Position numbers and translations under genes: made by a program
In this document: in pieces, positions 52,615 through 64,000 of the stretch
How positions within the stretch are numbered: the first letter of the stretch is position 1
Layout of the letters: the number at the start of each line of letters is the position of its first letter
Source: Pseudomonas fluorescens
GTDB lineage: Bacteria > Pseudomonadota > Gammaproteobacteria > Pseudomonadales > Pseudomonadaceae
Direction: 5' to 3'
Length of the DNA: 64,000 bases
NCBI RefSeq assembly: GCF_018614655.1
Contig: NZ_JAGGOG010000003.1
Coordinates: forward strand, 248,001-312,000
The notes under the pieces: model-generated
Told to the model about the DNA's origin: nothing
Database searches by the model: none
What the model saw: the letters and a program-made list of their open reading frames with translations, nothing else

Positions 52615-53616
52615 TTGAACGCACCCATAGAACCACATCGTTTCCTCCTCGAGCCCTTTGAGGCTCGCCGTTTCGCCAACCTGTGCGGACAGTTCGACGA
52701 GCATCTGCGCTTGATCGAACAGCGCCTGAGCATCGAGATCCGCAACCGCGGCAATCAGTTCGAGCTCATTGGTGAACCCCAACACACCACCTCTGCGGAA
52801 AACCTCCTGCGTCGCCTCTACCGGGAAACCAAAGGTAGTGAGCTGTCGCCGGAAACGGTACACCTGTACTTGCAGGAATCCGCCGTGGAAGACCTGGCCA
52901 ACAACCCGGTGGCCGAAGCCAGCGTCGCGCTGCGTACCAAAAAAGGCATGATTCGCCCGCGCGGCTTGAATCAACAGCGCTACGTCAAAGAAATCCTCGG
53001 TAATGACATCAACTTCGGCATCGGTCCTGCCGGTACCGGCAAGACCTACCTGGCGGTGGCCTGCGCGGTCGACGCCCTGGAGCGCGAGCAGGTGCGACGC
53101 ATCTTGCTGGTGCGCCCGGCGGTGGAAGCCGGCGAAAAACTGGGGTTCCTGCCCGGCGATCTGGCACAGAAGATCGACCCGTATCTGCGCCCGCTGTATG
53201 ACGCCCTCTACGAAATGCTCGGCTTCGAATACGTGGCCAAGCTGATCGAGCGCCAAGTGATCGAAATCGCTCCGCTGGCCTATATGCGCGGCCGCACCCT
53301 GAACAACAGCTTCATCATTCTCGACGAAAGCCAGAACACTACCGTCGAGCAGATGAAAATGTTCCTGACCCGTATTGGCTTCGGCTCGACGGCCGTGATC
53401 ACCGGCGACATCACCCAGGTCGACCTGCCCAAGGGCACCAAGTCGGGCCTGGGCCAGGTGATCGAAGTGCTCAAGGACGTGCCGGGCATCAGCTTCACTC
53501 ACTTCATGCCCAAGGACGTGGTGCGTCACCCGTTAGTCCAGCGCATTGTCGAGGCTTACGAGCGCTTCGAACATCGCGACGACGGGCTGTCCAAGGACAA
53601 CCGCCGCGATGCTTGA
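52615..53616 (+). CDS. ybeZ: PhoH-like ATPase (YbeZ)
   Basis: This cytoplasmic P-loop protein takes part in RNA metabolism with YbeY. The start is TTG 52615, giving the family N-terminus [16 protein letters not shown] and 333 residues; no ATG is available. Walker A is [14 protein letters not shown] near residue 143, and Walker B is FIILDESQN. YbeY overlaps the end by 8 bp. The conserved gene order in proteobacteria and the coupling argue for a joint role in ribosome maturation. Confidence 0.94.
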   Translation: MNAPIEPHRFLLEPFEARRFANLCGQFDEHLRLIEQRLSIEIRNRGNQFELIGEPQHTTSAENLLRRLYRETKGSELSPETVHLYLQESAVEDLANNPVAEASVALRTKKGMIRPRGLNQQRYVKEILGNDINFGIGPAGTGKTYLAVACAVDALEREQVRRILLVRPAVEAGEKLGFLPGDLAQKIDPYLRPLYDALYEMLGFEYVAKLIERQVIEIAPLAYMRGRTLNNSFIILDESQNTTVEQMKMFLTRIGFGSTAVITGDITQVDLPKGTKSGLGQVIEVLKDVPGISFTHFMPKDVVRHPLVQRIVEAYERFEHRDDGLSKDNRRDA

Positions 53617-54067
53617 GCTTGATCTGCAGTTGGCCACCGAAGCGCCCGCCCCCAGCGAAGCACAATTCCGTCAATGGTGCACACTGGCCCTGCGCCAGCG
53701 CACCGCCGACTCGGAACTGACCATCCGCCTGGTGGACGAGCCCGAAGGCCGAGAACTGAACCACACCTGGCGCCAGAAAGACTACGCCACCAATGTGCTG
53801 TCGTTTCCCGCTGATGTCCCCGACGAGTTGCTGGATATCCCGCTGCTGGGCGATCTGGTGATTTGCGTCGAAGTGGTGGAGCGCGAGGCCAAGGAACAAG
53901 GCAAGGAACTTGAGGCCCACTGGGCCCATCTAGTCATCCACGGCTGCTTGCATCTCTTGGGTTACGACCATATAGACGATGAGGAAGCCGAGGAAATGGA
54001 AGCACTGGAACGAACGTTGCTTGCAGAACTGGGTCATCGTGATCCCTATGCAGACGACGAAAACTGA
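53609..54067 (+). CDS. ybeY: Endoribonuclease YbeY (rRNA maturation)
   Basis: YbeY is a zinc-dependent RNase needed for 16S 3'-end maturation and 70S quality control. From ATG 53609 there are 152 residues. The metal site [11 protein letters not shown] near residue 113 has all three histidines. [28 protein letters not shown] precedes it in two conserved blocks. The start codon lies inside phoH. Confidence 0.95.
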   Translation: MLELDLQLATEAPAPSEAQFRQWCTLALRQRTADSELTIRLVDEPEGRELNHTWRQKDYATNVLSFPADVPDELLDIPLLGDLVICVEVVEREAKEQGKELEAHWAHLVIHGCLHLLGYDHIDDEEAEEMEALERTLLAELGHRDPYADDEN

Positions 54068-54125
54068 TCGACACACACCTGAAACAACACTTAACTGAAA
54101 CACATAAGGATTTAGAGTAATCGCT

Positions 54126-54965
54126 ATGAGCGAAGACCGATCGAGCAACGGGCAAAAGTCATGGCTGGGGAAACTCACCCAGGCCTTTGCCCACGAGCCG
54201 AAAAACCGCCAGGAGCTGCTGGAGCTGCTGCGCGAGGCCCATCAGAACAAGTTGCTGGACAGCGAAGCGCTGGCCATCGTCGAAGGCGCCATCCAGGTGG
54301 CTGACCTGCAAGTACGGGACATCATGGTCCCGCGCTCGCAGATGATCAGCATCAAGGCGACCCAGACCCCTCGGGAGTTCCTCCCGGCCGTCATCGACTC
54401 GGCGCACTCGCGCTACCCGGTGATCGGCGAAAGCCATGACGACGTCATGGGCGTCCTGTTGGCCAAGGACCTGCTGCCGCTGATCCTCAAGGAGAACGGC
54501 GACAGCTTCAACATCAAGGACCTGCTGCGTCCGGCCACCTTTGTTCCCGAATCCAAGCGTCTGAATGTGCTGTTGCGCGAGTTTCGCGCCAACCACAATC
54601 ACATGGCCATCGTCATTGACGAATACGGCGGCGTGGCGGGTCTGGTGACCATCGAAGACGTGCTGGAACAAATCGTCGGCGACATCGAAGACGAACACGA
54701 CGTTGAAGAAGACAGCTACATCAAGCCGCTGCCCAGCGGTGATTTCCTGGTCAAGGCCCTCACGCCGATCGAGAACTTCAACGAGTTCTTCGATAGCGAA
54801 TTCTCCGACGATGAGTTCGACACCGTCGGCGGCCTGGTGATGAGCGCGTTCGGGCATCTGCCCAAGCGTAACGAAACCACGGAAATCGGCGCCTATCGCT
54901 TTCGCATCCTGAATGCCGACAGCCGCCGGATCCATCTGATTCGCCTGACACCTATTGCCCGCTAA
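54126..54965 (+). CDS. corC: CorC/HlyC-family CBS-domain protein
   Basis: The 279-residue cytoplasmic protein was linked to magnesium and cobalt efflux (CorC/YbeX). An N-terminal EPKNRQELLELLREAHQNK region leads to two CBS domains (VRDIMVPRSQMISI, FVPESKRLNVLLREF), then the CorC_HlyC transporter-associated domain (VEEDSYIKPLPSGDFLV). Recent work connects YbeX to ribosome biogenesis, consistent with its operon partners. Confidence 0.94.
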   Translation: MSEDRSSNGQKSWLGKLTQAFAHEPKNRQELLELLREAHQNKLLDSEALAIVEGAIQVADLQVRDIMVPRSQMISIKATQTPREFLPAVIDSAHSRYPVIGESHDDVMGVLLAKDLLPLILKENGDSFNIKDLLRPATFVPESKRLNVLLREFRANHNHMAIVIDEYGGVAGLVTIEDVLEQIVGDIEDEHDVEEDSYIKPLPSGDFLVKALTPIENFNEFFDSEFSDDEFDTVGGLVMSAFGHLPKRNETTEIGAYRFRILNADSRRIHLIRLTPIAR

Positions 54966-54973
54966 GGACTGAC

Positions 54974-56497
54974 ATGCGCCGTCTCACCGCACCCGGCTGG
55001 CCCGGTAACTTGCTGGCCGTGGTGGCCGGCGCCATCACCACCCTGGCGCTGGCGCCGTTCGATATCTGGCCGCTGGCGCTGGTGGCGGTCGGATTCTTCT
55101 ATGCAGGACTTCGTGAGCTGATGCCACGCCAGGCCCTGGGCCGTGGCTGGTGTTTCGGTTTCGGCCTGTTTGGCGCCGGCACCAGTTGGATTTACTACAG
55201 CATTCACCACTTCGGCGGCGCCTCAGTGCTATTGGCCGGGTTGTTGATGCTGGCGTTTACCGCTGCGATCGCCTGGTTCTTTGCCCTGCCCGCCTGGCTG
55301 TGGGCACGCTGGTTGCGCCGTAACGAAGCGCCCCTGGCGGACGCCTTGGCGTTTGCCGCTTTGTGGGTCGGTCAGGAAGCGTTTCGCGGCTGGTTCCTCA
55401 CCGGTTTCCCTTGGCTGTATTCCGGTTACAGCCAGCTCGACGGCCCTCTCACTGGCCTCGCGCCGCTGGGCGGCATATGGCTGATCTCCTTTGCACTGGC
55501 GCTGACAGCGGCATTGATCTGCAACCTGCCGCGTTTGCTGGCGGCCAAACGTAATATGTTTGTAGGGGCTGGCCTGGTGTTGCTGGTGGCTCCGTGGGCG
55601 ATTGGCCTGGCGCTCAAGCATCACGCCTGGACCACACCCGCCGGCCCGGCACTGACGGTGGCGGCACTTCAAGGCAATGTGGCACAAAGCATGAAGTGGG
55701 ACCCCGACCAGCTCAACGCACAGTTGGCGCTGTACCGTGACATGAGCTTTAGCTCCAAGCGTGTTGACCTGCTGATCTGGCCGGAAACCGCGATCCCGGT
55801 TCTCAAGGAGTCCGCCGAAGGCTACCTGGCCATGATGAGCAAGTTCGCCGCTGACCGGAACACCGCGCTGATCACCGGCGTGCCAATCCGCCAGGAAGTG
55901 CATCACCAGAAGCGCTACTTCAACGGCATCACCGTGGTGGGCGAAGGCGATGGCACCTATCTGAAACAAAAGCTGGTGCCGTTTGGTGAGTACGTGCCGC
56001 TGCAAGATCTGCTGCGCGGCCTGATCGCCTTCTTCGACCTGCCGATGTCGGACTTCGCCCGAGGGCCGGCCGATCAAGCCCTGCTGCAGGCCAAGGGCTA
56101 TCAGATTGCGCCGTTCATTTGCTATGAAGTGGTCTATCCGGAATTCGCCGCCAGCCTGTCGGCTCGTAGCGACTTACTGCTGACCATCAGCAATGACACC
56201 TGGTTCGGCACCTCCATCGGCCCCTTGCAGCACTTGCAAATGGCCCAGATGCGCGCCCTGGAAGCCGGCCGCTGGATGATTCGCGCCACCAACAATGGCG
56301 TCACCGGCCTGATCGACCCGTTTGGCCAGATCACCGAGCAGATCCCGCAGTTTGAGCAGGGCGTCCTCTATGGCGAAGTGGTACCGATGCACAACCTGAC
56401 GCCCTACCTGCAATGGCGGTCGTGGCCGCTGATCATTGTGTGCCTGGTGCTGTTTGGCTGGGCATTGCTGGCGGGCCGGATGTCGAAGACGGTCTGA
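54974..56497 (+). CDS. lnt: Apolipoprotein N-acyltransferase
   Basis: Lnt adds the third acyl chain to lipoproteins in the inner membrane. The 507 residues have six N-terminal helices, then the nitrilase-like periplasmic domain. The catalytic triad appears as Glu in LIWPETAIP, Lys in KQKLVPFGEYVP and Cys in FICYEVVYPE. The final helix is WPLIIVCLVLFGWALLAGR. It starts 8 bp after corC. Confidence 0.96.
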   Translation: MRRLTAPGWPGNLLAVVAGAITTLALAPFDIWPLALVAVGFFYAGLRELMPRQALGRGWCFGFGLFGAGTSWIYYSIHHFGGASVLLAGLLMLAFTAAIAWFFALPAWLWARWLRRNEAPLADALAFAALWVGQEAFRGWFLTGFPWLYSGYSQLDGPLTGLAPLGGIWLISFALALTAALICNLPRLLAAKRNMFVGAGLVLLVAPWAIGLALKHHAWTTPAGPALTVAALQGNVAQSMKWDPDQLNAQLALYRDMSFSSKRVDLLIWPETAIPVLKESAEGYLAMMSKFAADRNTALITGVPIRQEVHHQKRYFNGITVVGEGDGTYLKQKLVPFGEYVPLQDLLRGLIAFFDLPMSDFARGPADQALLQAKGYQIAPFICYEVVYPEFAASLSARSDLLLTISNDTWFGTSIGPLQHLQMAQMRALEAGRWMIRATNNGVTGLIDPFGQITEQIPQFEQGVLYGEVVPMHNLTPYLQWRSWPLIIVCLVLFGWALLAGRMSKTV

Positions 56498-56515
56498 AAA
56501 ATTCACCCTGGACAA

Positions 56516-56533
56516 TGTGGGAGCGGCGGTGTG
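56516..56533. repeat. REP half-site after lnt
   Basis: TGTGGGAGCGGCGGTGTGG matches the left arm of the REP family and lies between the convergent lnt and ydcF stops. No inverse partner follows. Confidence 0.6.
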
Positions 56534-56539
56534 GCTAAA

Positions 56540-57301
56540 TTATCGGTAAAACATCCGATACCCCACCTGCCCCACCGCCTCATTCAATAACTGCCCGCTC
56601 TGCCATATCGACTTGAACTCCGGCATCCAGCCACCCAGTGGCCGGGCATTGTCCTCGCCCAGAAACCCGACGGGCGCCGGGACCACGGTGAACCCGGCCT
56701 TCTCAAAGCTCCAGCGGGAACGTGGCATGTGCCAGGCCTGAGTCACGACCACCACTCGCTTGATTCCTTGAGGCAATAGAATCTGCGCGCTCAGTTGGGC
56801 GTTTTCCCACGTGGTGCGACTGCTCTCCTCCTTCCAGCGAACGGTGACACCAAAGTCATCCTGCATCGACACCGCCATCAACTCTGCCTCGCTGGGCGGC
56901 GTGCCATAGTGCAAACCTCCACTGGTCAACACCGGCAACCCCGAAGCCTTGGCCAACCGAGCCGCGTAGCGTTGGCGCTCAAGGCCTATGCCGGTCGGCT
57001 GATCAGTACCCCAGGCCAAATCGCCGCGCTCACGACCAGAGCCCAGCACCACAATGGCATCGGCTCGCTGCGCCAGGGTTGACCATTCGTCGCGGGCCAA
57101 CGGCGGTTCGGTCTCCAGGGCCTTCGAGCCCCATTGCACCACCACCGGCAAGCTCATCAACCACATCCCGCCAAAACCCAAGGCAAAGCATGCCCCAGCC
57201 AGACGCGGACGGCTGCGACGAAACCACCAGGCAAGAGCCAACAACAGCAAAAGAATGCCGGGCGGCAACAACAATTGTTTTATGAAATAACGAAAAGGCA
57301 T
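56540..57301 (-). CDS. YdcF-family membrane protein (DUF218)
   Basis: This inner-membrane protein has 253 residues. Two N-terminal helices (LLLPPGILLLLLALAWWF, LAGACFALGFGGMWLMSLPV) precede a DUF218 domain starting ADAIVVLGSGRERG, with QRYAARLAKASGLPVLTSGG and SRTTWENA conserved. The layout matches E. coli ElyC/YcbC or YdcF, which act in envelope metabolism. Its ribosome site lies in a strong hairpin. Confidence 0.87.
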   Translation of the reverse strand: MPFRYFIKQLLLPPGILLLLLALAWWFRRSRPRLAGACFALGFGGMWLMSLPVVVQWGSKALETEPPLARDEWSTLAQRADAIVVLGSGRERGDLAWGTDQPTGIGLERQRYAARLAKASGLPVLTSGGLHYGTPPSEAELMAVSMQDDFGVTVRWKEESSRTTWENAQLSAQILLPQGIKRVVVVTQAWHMPRSRWSFEKAGFTVVPAPVGFLGEDNARPLGGWMPEFKSIWQSGQLLNEAVGQVGYRMFYR

Positions 57302-57324
57302 CGGGCATCTCCAAAGATGCCCGA
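57301..57324 (-). promoter_or_regulatory. 10-bp hairpin over the YdcF ribosome-binding region
   Basis: TCGGGCATCT and AGATGCCCGA (57301-57310, 57315-57324) pair perfectly around CCAA, immediately upstream of and touching the ATG. In the mRNA the GGAG of the ribosome site lies half in the loop and half in the stem. It could be a translational control element or the terminator of the upstream gene. Confidence 0.45.
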
Positions 57325-57421
57325 AGCCTAAGGTGTAACGGTGTTCAACGACAATCTTTACAAGAACGAAGCAGCTTCAGCTGCCAGGTGTTGCCGAGAA
57401 GGCAACAGATAACGCCATGCT

Positions 57422-57739
57422 TTACTTGAACCGCACGGACCGAAGCTTTTCCGGGCTTCGGCCGGTCGACAAGTCTTTCAGCCATACGACCTTGGCTGAG
57501 CGCAAAGACTCCGGGGCGGGCGGGGAAGCCACCCTATGAGCCCCATCGCGCTCGTTCAACTCCAGATAAACCTTGATCAATTCAAGCTCTGCCTGGCTCA
57601 AGCCACGCAGTTCCAGCTCCACAGGCCGCTCGTCACGCAAGCGACCTGCCGTTTTTGCTGCATCCAGTGCCCGACCCAAACGGTCGATGAGTCCTTCGTA
57701 CAACTGCGGTTTCGTTAAAGTTCGCTGCAAATCAACCAT
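57422..57739 (-). CDS. Conserved hypothetical protein
   Basis: The 105-residue cytoplasmic protein starts at ATG 57739 (MVDLQRTLTKPQLYEGLIDR). It is mostly helical and charged (AKTAGRLRDERPVELEL, then QAELELIKVYLELNERDG) with a basic end (LKDLSTGRSPEKLRSVRFK). No domain or membrane segment is recognised. It lies between ydcF and leuS, divergent from leuS. Confidence 0.65.
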   Translation of the reverse strand: MVDLQRTLTKPQLYEGLIDRLGRALDAAKTAGRLRDERPVELELRGLSQAELELIKVYLELNERDGAHRVASPPAPESLRSAKVVWLKDLSTGRSPEKLRSVRFK

Positions 57740-57892
57740 CCCCTCACCTCATTGAAGATAAGTCTCACTCCCCAATAAACAGCGTAGCTGCGCAGGCGAC
57801 ACCCGCCCGGCGCCGCGACCAACGGCCTTAGGCGCGCAATCAGGGTTTCCCTCGATAGAGTGGGGTCATGTATGCTACGGCGCTTCCTGTAA

Positions 57893-60607
<2,715 letters not shown>

Positions 60608-60696
60608 TCGGATCGGGCGTCAGGGCATAACCCTGGCGCCGAACAAAACCTCCAGGGCCTCGATAAGGCCCACATGGTTTCAAGGGGAGCATCAAA

Positions 60697-61302
60697 ATGA
60701 TCAAACGCAACCTGCTGGTTATGGGCCTTGCCGTGCTGTTGAGCGCTTGCGGCTTCCAGCTACGTGGTACTGGCACCACCGAACTGACGATCAAGGAACT
60801 GGACGTCAGCGCCCGCAACGCCTACGGCGAGACCGTGACCCAACTGCGCACCACGCTGGAAGGCAGTGGCGTGAAGGTCTACACCGGCGCGCCGTACAAA
60901 CTGGTCCTGGTCAACGAACAGGAAACCCAGCGTAACCTCAGCTACGCCAGCGCGGGCCGTGCCTCGGACATCGAACTGAACACCACGCTCATCTACGAGA
61001 TCCAGGGTCATGACAGCTTGCCACTGACCGGTGGCAAGCTGGAAGTACAGAAAGTCGTGAGCCACGACGGCAACAACCTGGTGGGTTCGGACTCGGAAGC
61101 GATTCAGGTACGCAAGGAAATGCGTCGTGACCTGGTCCAACGCATGGTTCTGCGCCTGCAACAGCTGAGCCCGACACAACTGGATGCCCTGCAGCAAACT
61201 GCGGACGCCAAGGCCAAGGCAGATGCCGATGCGCTGAAAGCCGCGCAAGAGTATGAAAACAACACGCCGAAGCAGTCCCCAGTAGAAGTCCCTGCCGAGT
61301 AA
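60697..61302 (+). CDS. lptE: LPS-assembly lipoprotein LptE
   Basis: LptE is the outer-membrane lipoprotein that plugs LptD for LPS insertion. The 201-residue precursor has a lipoprotein signal with lipobox LLSACGFQLRGTG (Cys at 19). The fold starts TELTIKELDVSARNAYGE and includes the conserved RNLSYASAGRASDIEL. The alanine-rich tail (DAKAKADADALKAAQEYEN) is common in pseudomonads. It lies between leuS and holA. Confidence 0.95.
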   Translation: MIKRNLLVMGLAVLLSACGFQLRGTGTTELTIKELDVSARNAYGETVTQLRTTLEGSGVKVYTGAPYKLVLVNEQETQRNLSYASAGRASDIELNTTLIYEIQGHDSLPLTGGKLEVQKVVSHDGNNLVGSDSEAIQVRKEMRRDLVQRMVLRLQQLSPTQLDALQQTADAKAKADADALKAAQEYENNTPKQSPVEVPAE

Positions 61303-61341
61303 GCTGAACGGGGCGCGTCATGCGCCCCGTCCGCACCGACT

Positions 61342-62379
61342 ATGAAACTCGCCCCCGCCCAACTCGCCAAGCACCTGCAAGGCAATCTCGCGCCCGTCTA
61401 TATCGTCAGTGGTGATGACCCGCTGCTGTGTCAGGAAGCCGCCGACGCTATTCGTGCCGCCGCGCGCCAACAAGGCTTCGACGAACGCCAGGTATTCAGT
61501 GCCGACGCCAGTTTCGACTGGGGTACGTTGCTGCAAGCTGGCGCGAGCATGTCGCTGTTTGCTGAAAAACGCCTGCTGGAACTGCGCCTGCCCTCAGGTA
61601 AACCCGGGGACAAAGGTGCAGCGGCGTTGATGGAATATTGCTCGCGCCCCGCCGAGGACACGCTGCTGCTGATCAGCTTGCCCAAGCTCGATGGCAGCGC
61701 GCAGAAAACCAAGTGGGGCAAGGCGTTGGTGGAGGGTCCGCAGACCCAGTTCATCCAGATCTGGCCAGTGGAAGGCAGTCAGCTGCCTCAGTGGATTCGC
61801 CAGCGCCTGTCCCAGTCCGGGCTGTCCGCCAGCCAGGATGCCGTGGAACTGATTGCCGCACGCGTCGAAGGCAACCTGTTGGCAGCCGCGCAGGAAATCG
61901 AGAAGCTCAAGTTGATGGCCGAAGGTGGGCAGATCACCGTCGAAACCGTACAAGGGGCCGTGGCCGACAGCGCGCGCTTTGACGTGTTCGGCCTGGTGGA
62001 TGCAATCCTCAATGGCGAATCCGCCCACGCCCTGCGCATGCTCGAAGGCCTGCGCGGTGAAGGCGTGGAACCACCGGTGATTCTCTGGGCCCTGGCTCGG
62101 GAGCTGCGGTTGCTGGCCAATATCGCCCTGCAATACAGCCAGGGCACGCCGTTGGACAAGGCCTTCAGCCAGGCTCGACCGCCGGTGTGGGACAAGCGCA
62201 AACCCTTGATCAGCAAAGCCCTGCAGCGGCACTCAGCGCAACGCTGGGCGCAACTGTTACTCGAGGCCCAGCGCATTGATGCGCAGATCAAGGGACAAGC
62301 GGCGGGATCGCCGTGGATGAGCCTCAGTCGTTTGTCACTGCTTATGTCAGGACAGCGCCTGACATTACCAGCCGAATAA
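61342..62379 (+). CDS. holA: DNA polymerase III delta subunit
   Basis: HolA opens the sliding clamp as part of the clamp loader. The 345 residues match the family. It begins MKLAPAQLAKHLQGNLAPVY, with YIVSGDDPLLCQEAADAIR replacing the Walker A region of gamma, as expected. Further hallmarks are LLLISLPKLDGSAQKTKW and the C-terminal LARELRLLANIA and MSLSRLSLLMSGQ. It is the last gene of leuS-lptE-holA and is followed by a 119-bp repeat. Confidence 0.96.
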   Translation: MKLAPAQLAKHLQGNLAPVYIVSGDDPLLCQEAADAIRAAARQQGFDERQVFSADASFDWGTLLQAGASMSLFAEKRLLELRLPSGKPGDKGAAALMEYCSRPAEDTLLLISLPKLDGSAQKTKWGKALVEGPQTQFIQIWPVEGSQLPQWIRQRLSQSGLSASQDAVELIAARVEGNLLAAAQEIEKLKLMAEGGQITVETVQGAVADSARFDVFGLVDAILNGESAHALRMLEGLRGEGVEPPVILWALARELRLLANIALQYSQGTPLDKAFSQARPPVWDKRKPLISKALQRHSAQRWAQLLLEAQRIDAQIKGQAAGSPWMSLSRLSLLMSGQRLTLPAE

Positions 62380-62381
62380 CA

Positions 62382-62500
62382 CTGTAGCCGCTGCCTAGGC
62401 ACGAGGCTGCGATGCGTGTCCGCAGGACCGCCCTAGGGGGTCACTTCGTCGGAATGCCGCCCAAACCCATCGCAGCCTCGTGCCTCGGCAGCGGCTACAG
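62382..62500. repeat. 120-bp inverted repeat, copy B
   Basis: CTGTAGCCGCTGCCTAGGCA starts the left arm, and CAGCGGCTACAG is the right end. The arms and the centre (GTCCGCAGGACCGCC) match copy A at 11856-11975 with few changes. It starts 2 bp after the holA stop. Confidence 0.8.
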
Positions 62501-62566
62501 GGCTGGACAGAATCGACGATTGGGCAGATGATTTGCGCCGCATCACCCACCCGGAGAGTACCCGTC

Positions 62567-62731
62567 ATGAGCAAAAAGCCATCCAAGCATGGCCCCAACA
62601 AGGCCAAGTCCATCATCGCCCAACCCCTGTTCCGCAGTCGCCAGGAACGCGCAGGCAAGGGCAAAGGCAGCTACCGCCGCGAAGCCTTCCAGTCTAATAG
62701 CTGGGAGGCTTCTTACTTTCTGGCTGCCTGA
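62567..62731 (+). CDS. arfA: Alternative ribosome-rescue factor A
   Basis: ArfA, with RF2, frees ribosomes stalled on non-stop mRNA when trans-translation fails. From ATG 62567 it has 54 residues (MSKKPSKHGPNKAKSIIA). The conserved core is QPLFRSRQERAGKGKGSYRR. A strong hairpin and T-rich tract lie within the last 16 codons, so most transcripts probably end inside the gene and give a truncated active form when tmRNA is absent. This is the known autoregulatory logic of ArfA in other proteobacteria. Confidence 0.93.
   Translation: MSKKPSKHGPNKAKSIIAQPLFRSRQERAGKGKGSYRREAFQSNSWEASYFLAA
62681..62720 (+). terminator. Intrinsic-terminator-like hairpin within arfA
   Basis: GAAGCCTTCCAG (62681-62692) and CTGGGAGGCTTC (62701-62712) form a 12-bp stem with one T-G pair and an 8-base loop, followed by TTACTTTC. 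It begins at codon 39, before the stop codon. Confidence 0.8.
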
Positions 62732-62791
62732 AGGCAAGTGCCCCTCTGGCATGATAAGGTCTGCACCTGATTCGTATTTCCTGGACCTGTG

Positions 62792-64000
62792 CATGCCCTC
62801 TAGTCTTTCTCGTCGTTGGCACCTTCGCCAACTGATCGCTGCCTCCAGCCTCATTCTGTTAGTCGCCTGTGCGGAAAAACCCACCGCCGCAGACGCTCAA
62901 CCCCTGCCTACCATGCAGACCGCTCCAGTAACCGCCCCTGCCGTGGTTGCGCCGTTGGCGGTGGACAATCTCGATATCCAGCCCACCCAGACCTTCGCCG
63001 AATGGCAAGCAGGCTTTCGTATTGAAGCCTTGAAGGCCGGTATCACACCCCAAGTGTTTGACACCGCGTTTGCCAACGTCACCCCTGACATGGCGGTCAT
63101 CCGCGCCGACCGCAGCCAACCAGAGTTTTCTCGCCCGGTGTGGGAATACCTCGATGGCGCCCTGTCGCCATTGCGGGTGCGTAATGGCCAATCGCTGCTG
63201 ATCAAGTACGCCGACACGCTGCAAAGCATCGAGCAACGCTATGGCGTCGATCGTCAGGCGCTGGTATCGGTGTGGGGCATGGAGAGCAACTTCGGCCAGT
63301 TCCAGGGCAACAATCTGGTGATCCGCTCACTGGCCACCCTGGCCTATGAGGGCCGCCGCCCGGCGTTTGCCCTGGCGCAACTGCTGGCGGCGCTGCAAAT
63401 CATTCAGCACGGTGACATCCAGGCCGACCAGATGCGCGGTTCCTGGGCCGGGGCCATGGGCCAGACCCAGTTCATCCCCACCACCTACAACACCCACGCC
63501 GTGGACTTCGACGGCGATGGCCGCCGTGATATCTGGAACAGCCCGGCCGACGCCCTCGCCTCCACCGCGCACTACCTGCAGAGCTCCGGCTGGCAGAAAG
63601 GCCAGCCTTGGGGCTTTGAGGTACAGCAACTGCCGTTGAACTTTGATTACGCCCTGGCCGACGGCGCGGTGCGAAAAACGGTCGGTGAATGGCTGAAACT
63701 GGGGATCCAGGTGCCGGCCGGCGCCAGCGTGCCGCCCAACGTGGAACACCTCTCTGCCGCCCTGCTACTGCCTGCCGGCTATCGTGGCCCAGCGTTCCTG
63801 GTGCTGGATAATTTCCGCGCGATCCTCAAGTACAACAATTCATCGTCTTACGCACTGGCGGTTGGCTTGCTGTCGGAGCGGTTCGGCGGTGGTGGGTTGA
63901 TTCGTGGGGCTTGGCCGAAAGACGAGCTGCCGTTGACCCGCTCGCAGCGCATTGAGCTGCAGACGGTACTCAGCGCTCAGGGTTACGATGCGGGGAACCC
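62792..64000 (+). CDS. Lytic murein transglycosylase B-like lipoprotein (cut by window edge)
   Basis: From ATG 62792 the frame stays open for 403 codons to the edge. A lipoprotein signal (LRQLIAASSLILLVAC, Cys at 26) leads to a linker rich in Ala, Pro and Thr. The SLT_2 domain starts near TFAEWQAGFRIEALKAG and has the catalytic Glu in VSVWGMESNFGQF at about residue 168. The motifs GSWAGAMGQTQFIPTTY and VDFDGDGRRDIWNS follow. A peptidoglycan-binding domain probably begins near the edge (LTRSQRIELQTVL). It cleaves glycan strands of murein at the outer membrane. Confidence 0.93.

Overview
This window is chromosomal DNA from a fluorescent Pseudomonas, most likely of the P. fluorescens group. The evidence is GC-rich coding sequence, near-perfect matches to pseudomonad gene blocks (cioAB, thiD-thiE-hemL, miaB-phoH-ybeY-corC-lnt, leuS-lptE-holA), a DUF6124/DUF3077-type small gene, and dispersed GTGGGAG...CTCCCAC REP-type palindromes between genes. 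I see no prophage, insertion sequence, CRISPR array, rRNA or tRNA gene. Species assignment is inference.

Layout. 1-1.7 kb: ferredoxin-NADP reductase (cut by the window edge) diverging from an acyl-homoserine-lactone-type LuxR solo that carries an in-frame TGA. 1.8-10.3 kb: rRNA methyltransferase rlmG, the cyanide-insensitive oxidase operon cioA-cioB-DUF2474 with an ANR/FNR-type box upstream, an MFS exporter, a secreted protein, a purine permease and trmA. 10.5-16.2 kb: a quinate/shikimate catabolic cluster (type II dehydroquinase, AroE-like dehydrogenase, TetR regulator, QuiC dehydratase-dioxygenase fusion, MFS transporter). Its two promoter regions share a 23-bp motif and each also holds a PcaR-like box, which suggests that a local TetR protein and the beta-ketoadipate regulator act together. 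16.2-28 kb: transporters, lipoproteins, a zinc peptidase, HAD phosphatase, acyl-CoA thioesterase, acetyltransferase, HDAC-family amidohydrolase, a flavoprotein, RhlE helicase, an Lrp/AsnC regulator and a cyclase-family hydrolase. A cluster of DnaA-box sequences lies at 22.9-23.5 kb.

28.05-29.7 kb is the most accessory-looking stretch. It is relatively AT-rich and holds an overlapping two-gene cassette (a membrane protein plus an acyl-carrier-protein-like protein whose modifiable serine position is aspartate), a 500-bp non-coding segment with hairpins, and a DUF6124-type small gene behind a structured leader. 29.8-46.6 kb returns to core-type genes: an exonuclease, a NYN protein, DUF2076, a YciC-like membrane protein, an EEP-fold protein, HrpB, a cation-diffusion facilitator, a proline/glutamine-repeat protein, an Lrp regulator, RluE, AMP nucleosidase, AidB and a 7TMR-type hybrid histidine kinase.

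46.9-64 kb is housekeeping: thiamine and heme synthesis (thiD, thiE, hemL), a Sel1-repeat protein, tRNA modification and the rRNA maturation/envelope operon (miaB, phoH, ybeY, corC, lnt), YdcF, leuS, lptE, holA, the ribosome-rescue factor arfA with an intrinsic-terminator-like hairpin inside its reading frame, and a lytic transglycosylase cut by the right edge. Two repeat families recur between genes: short REP palindromes (19.7, 29.7, 39.8, 50.5, 52.4 kb plus half-sites) and a roughly 120-bp inverted repeat (11.9, 62.4 kb and a degenerate copy at 24.3 kb). Some copies supply stop codons or C-terminal codons to neighbouring genes.
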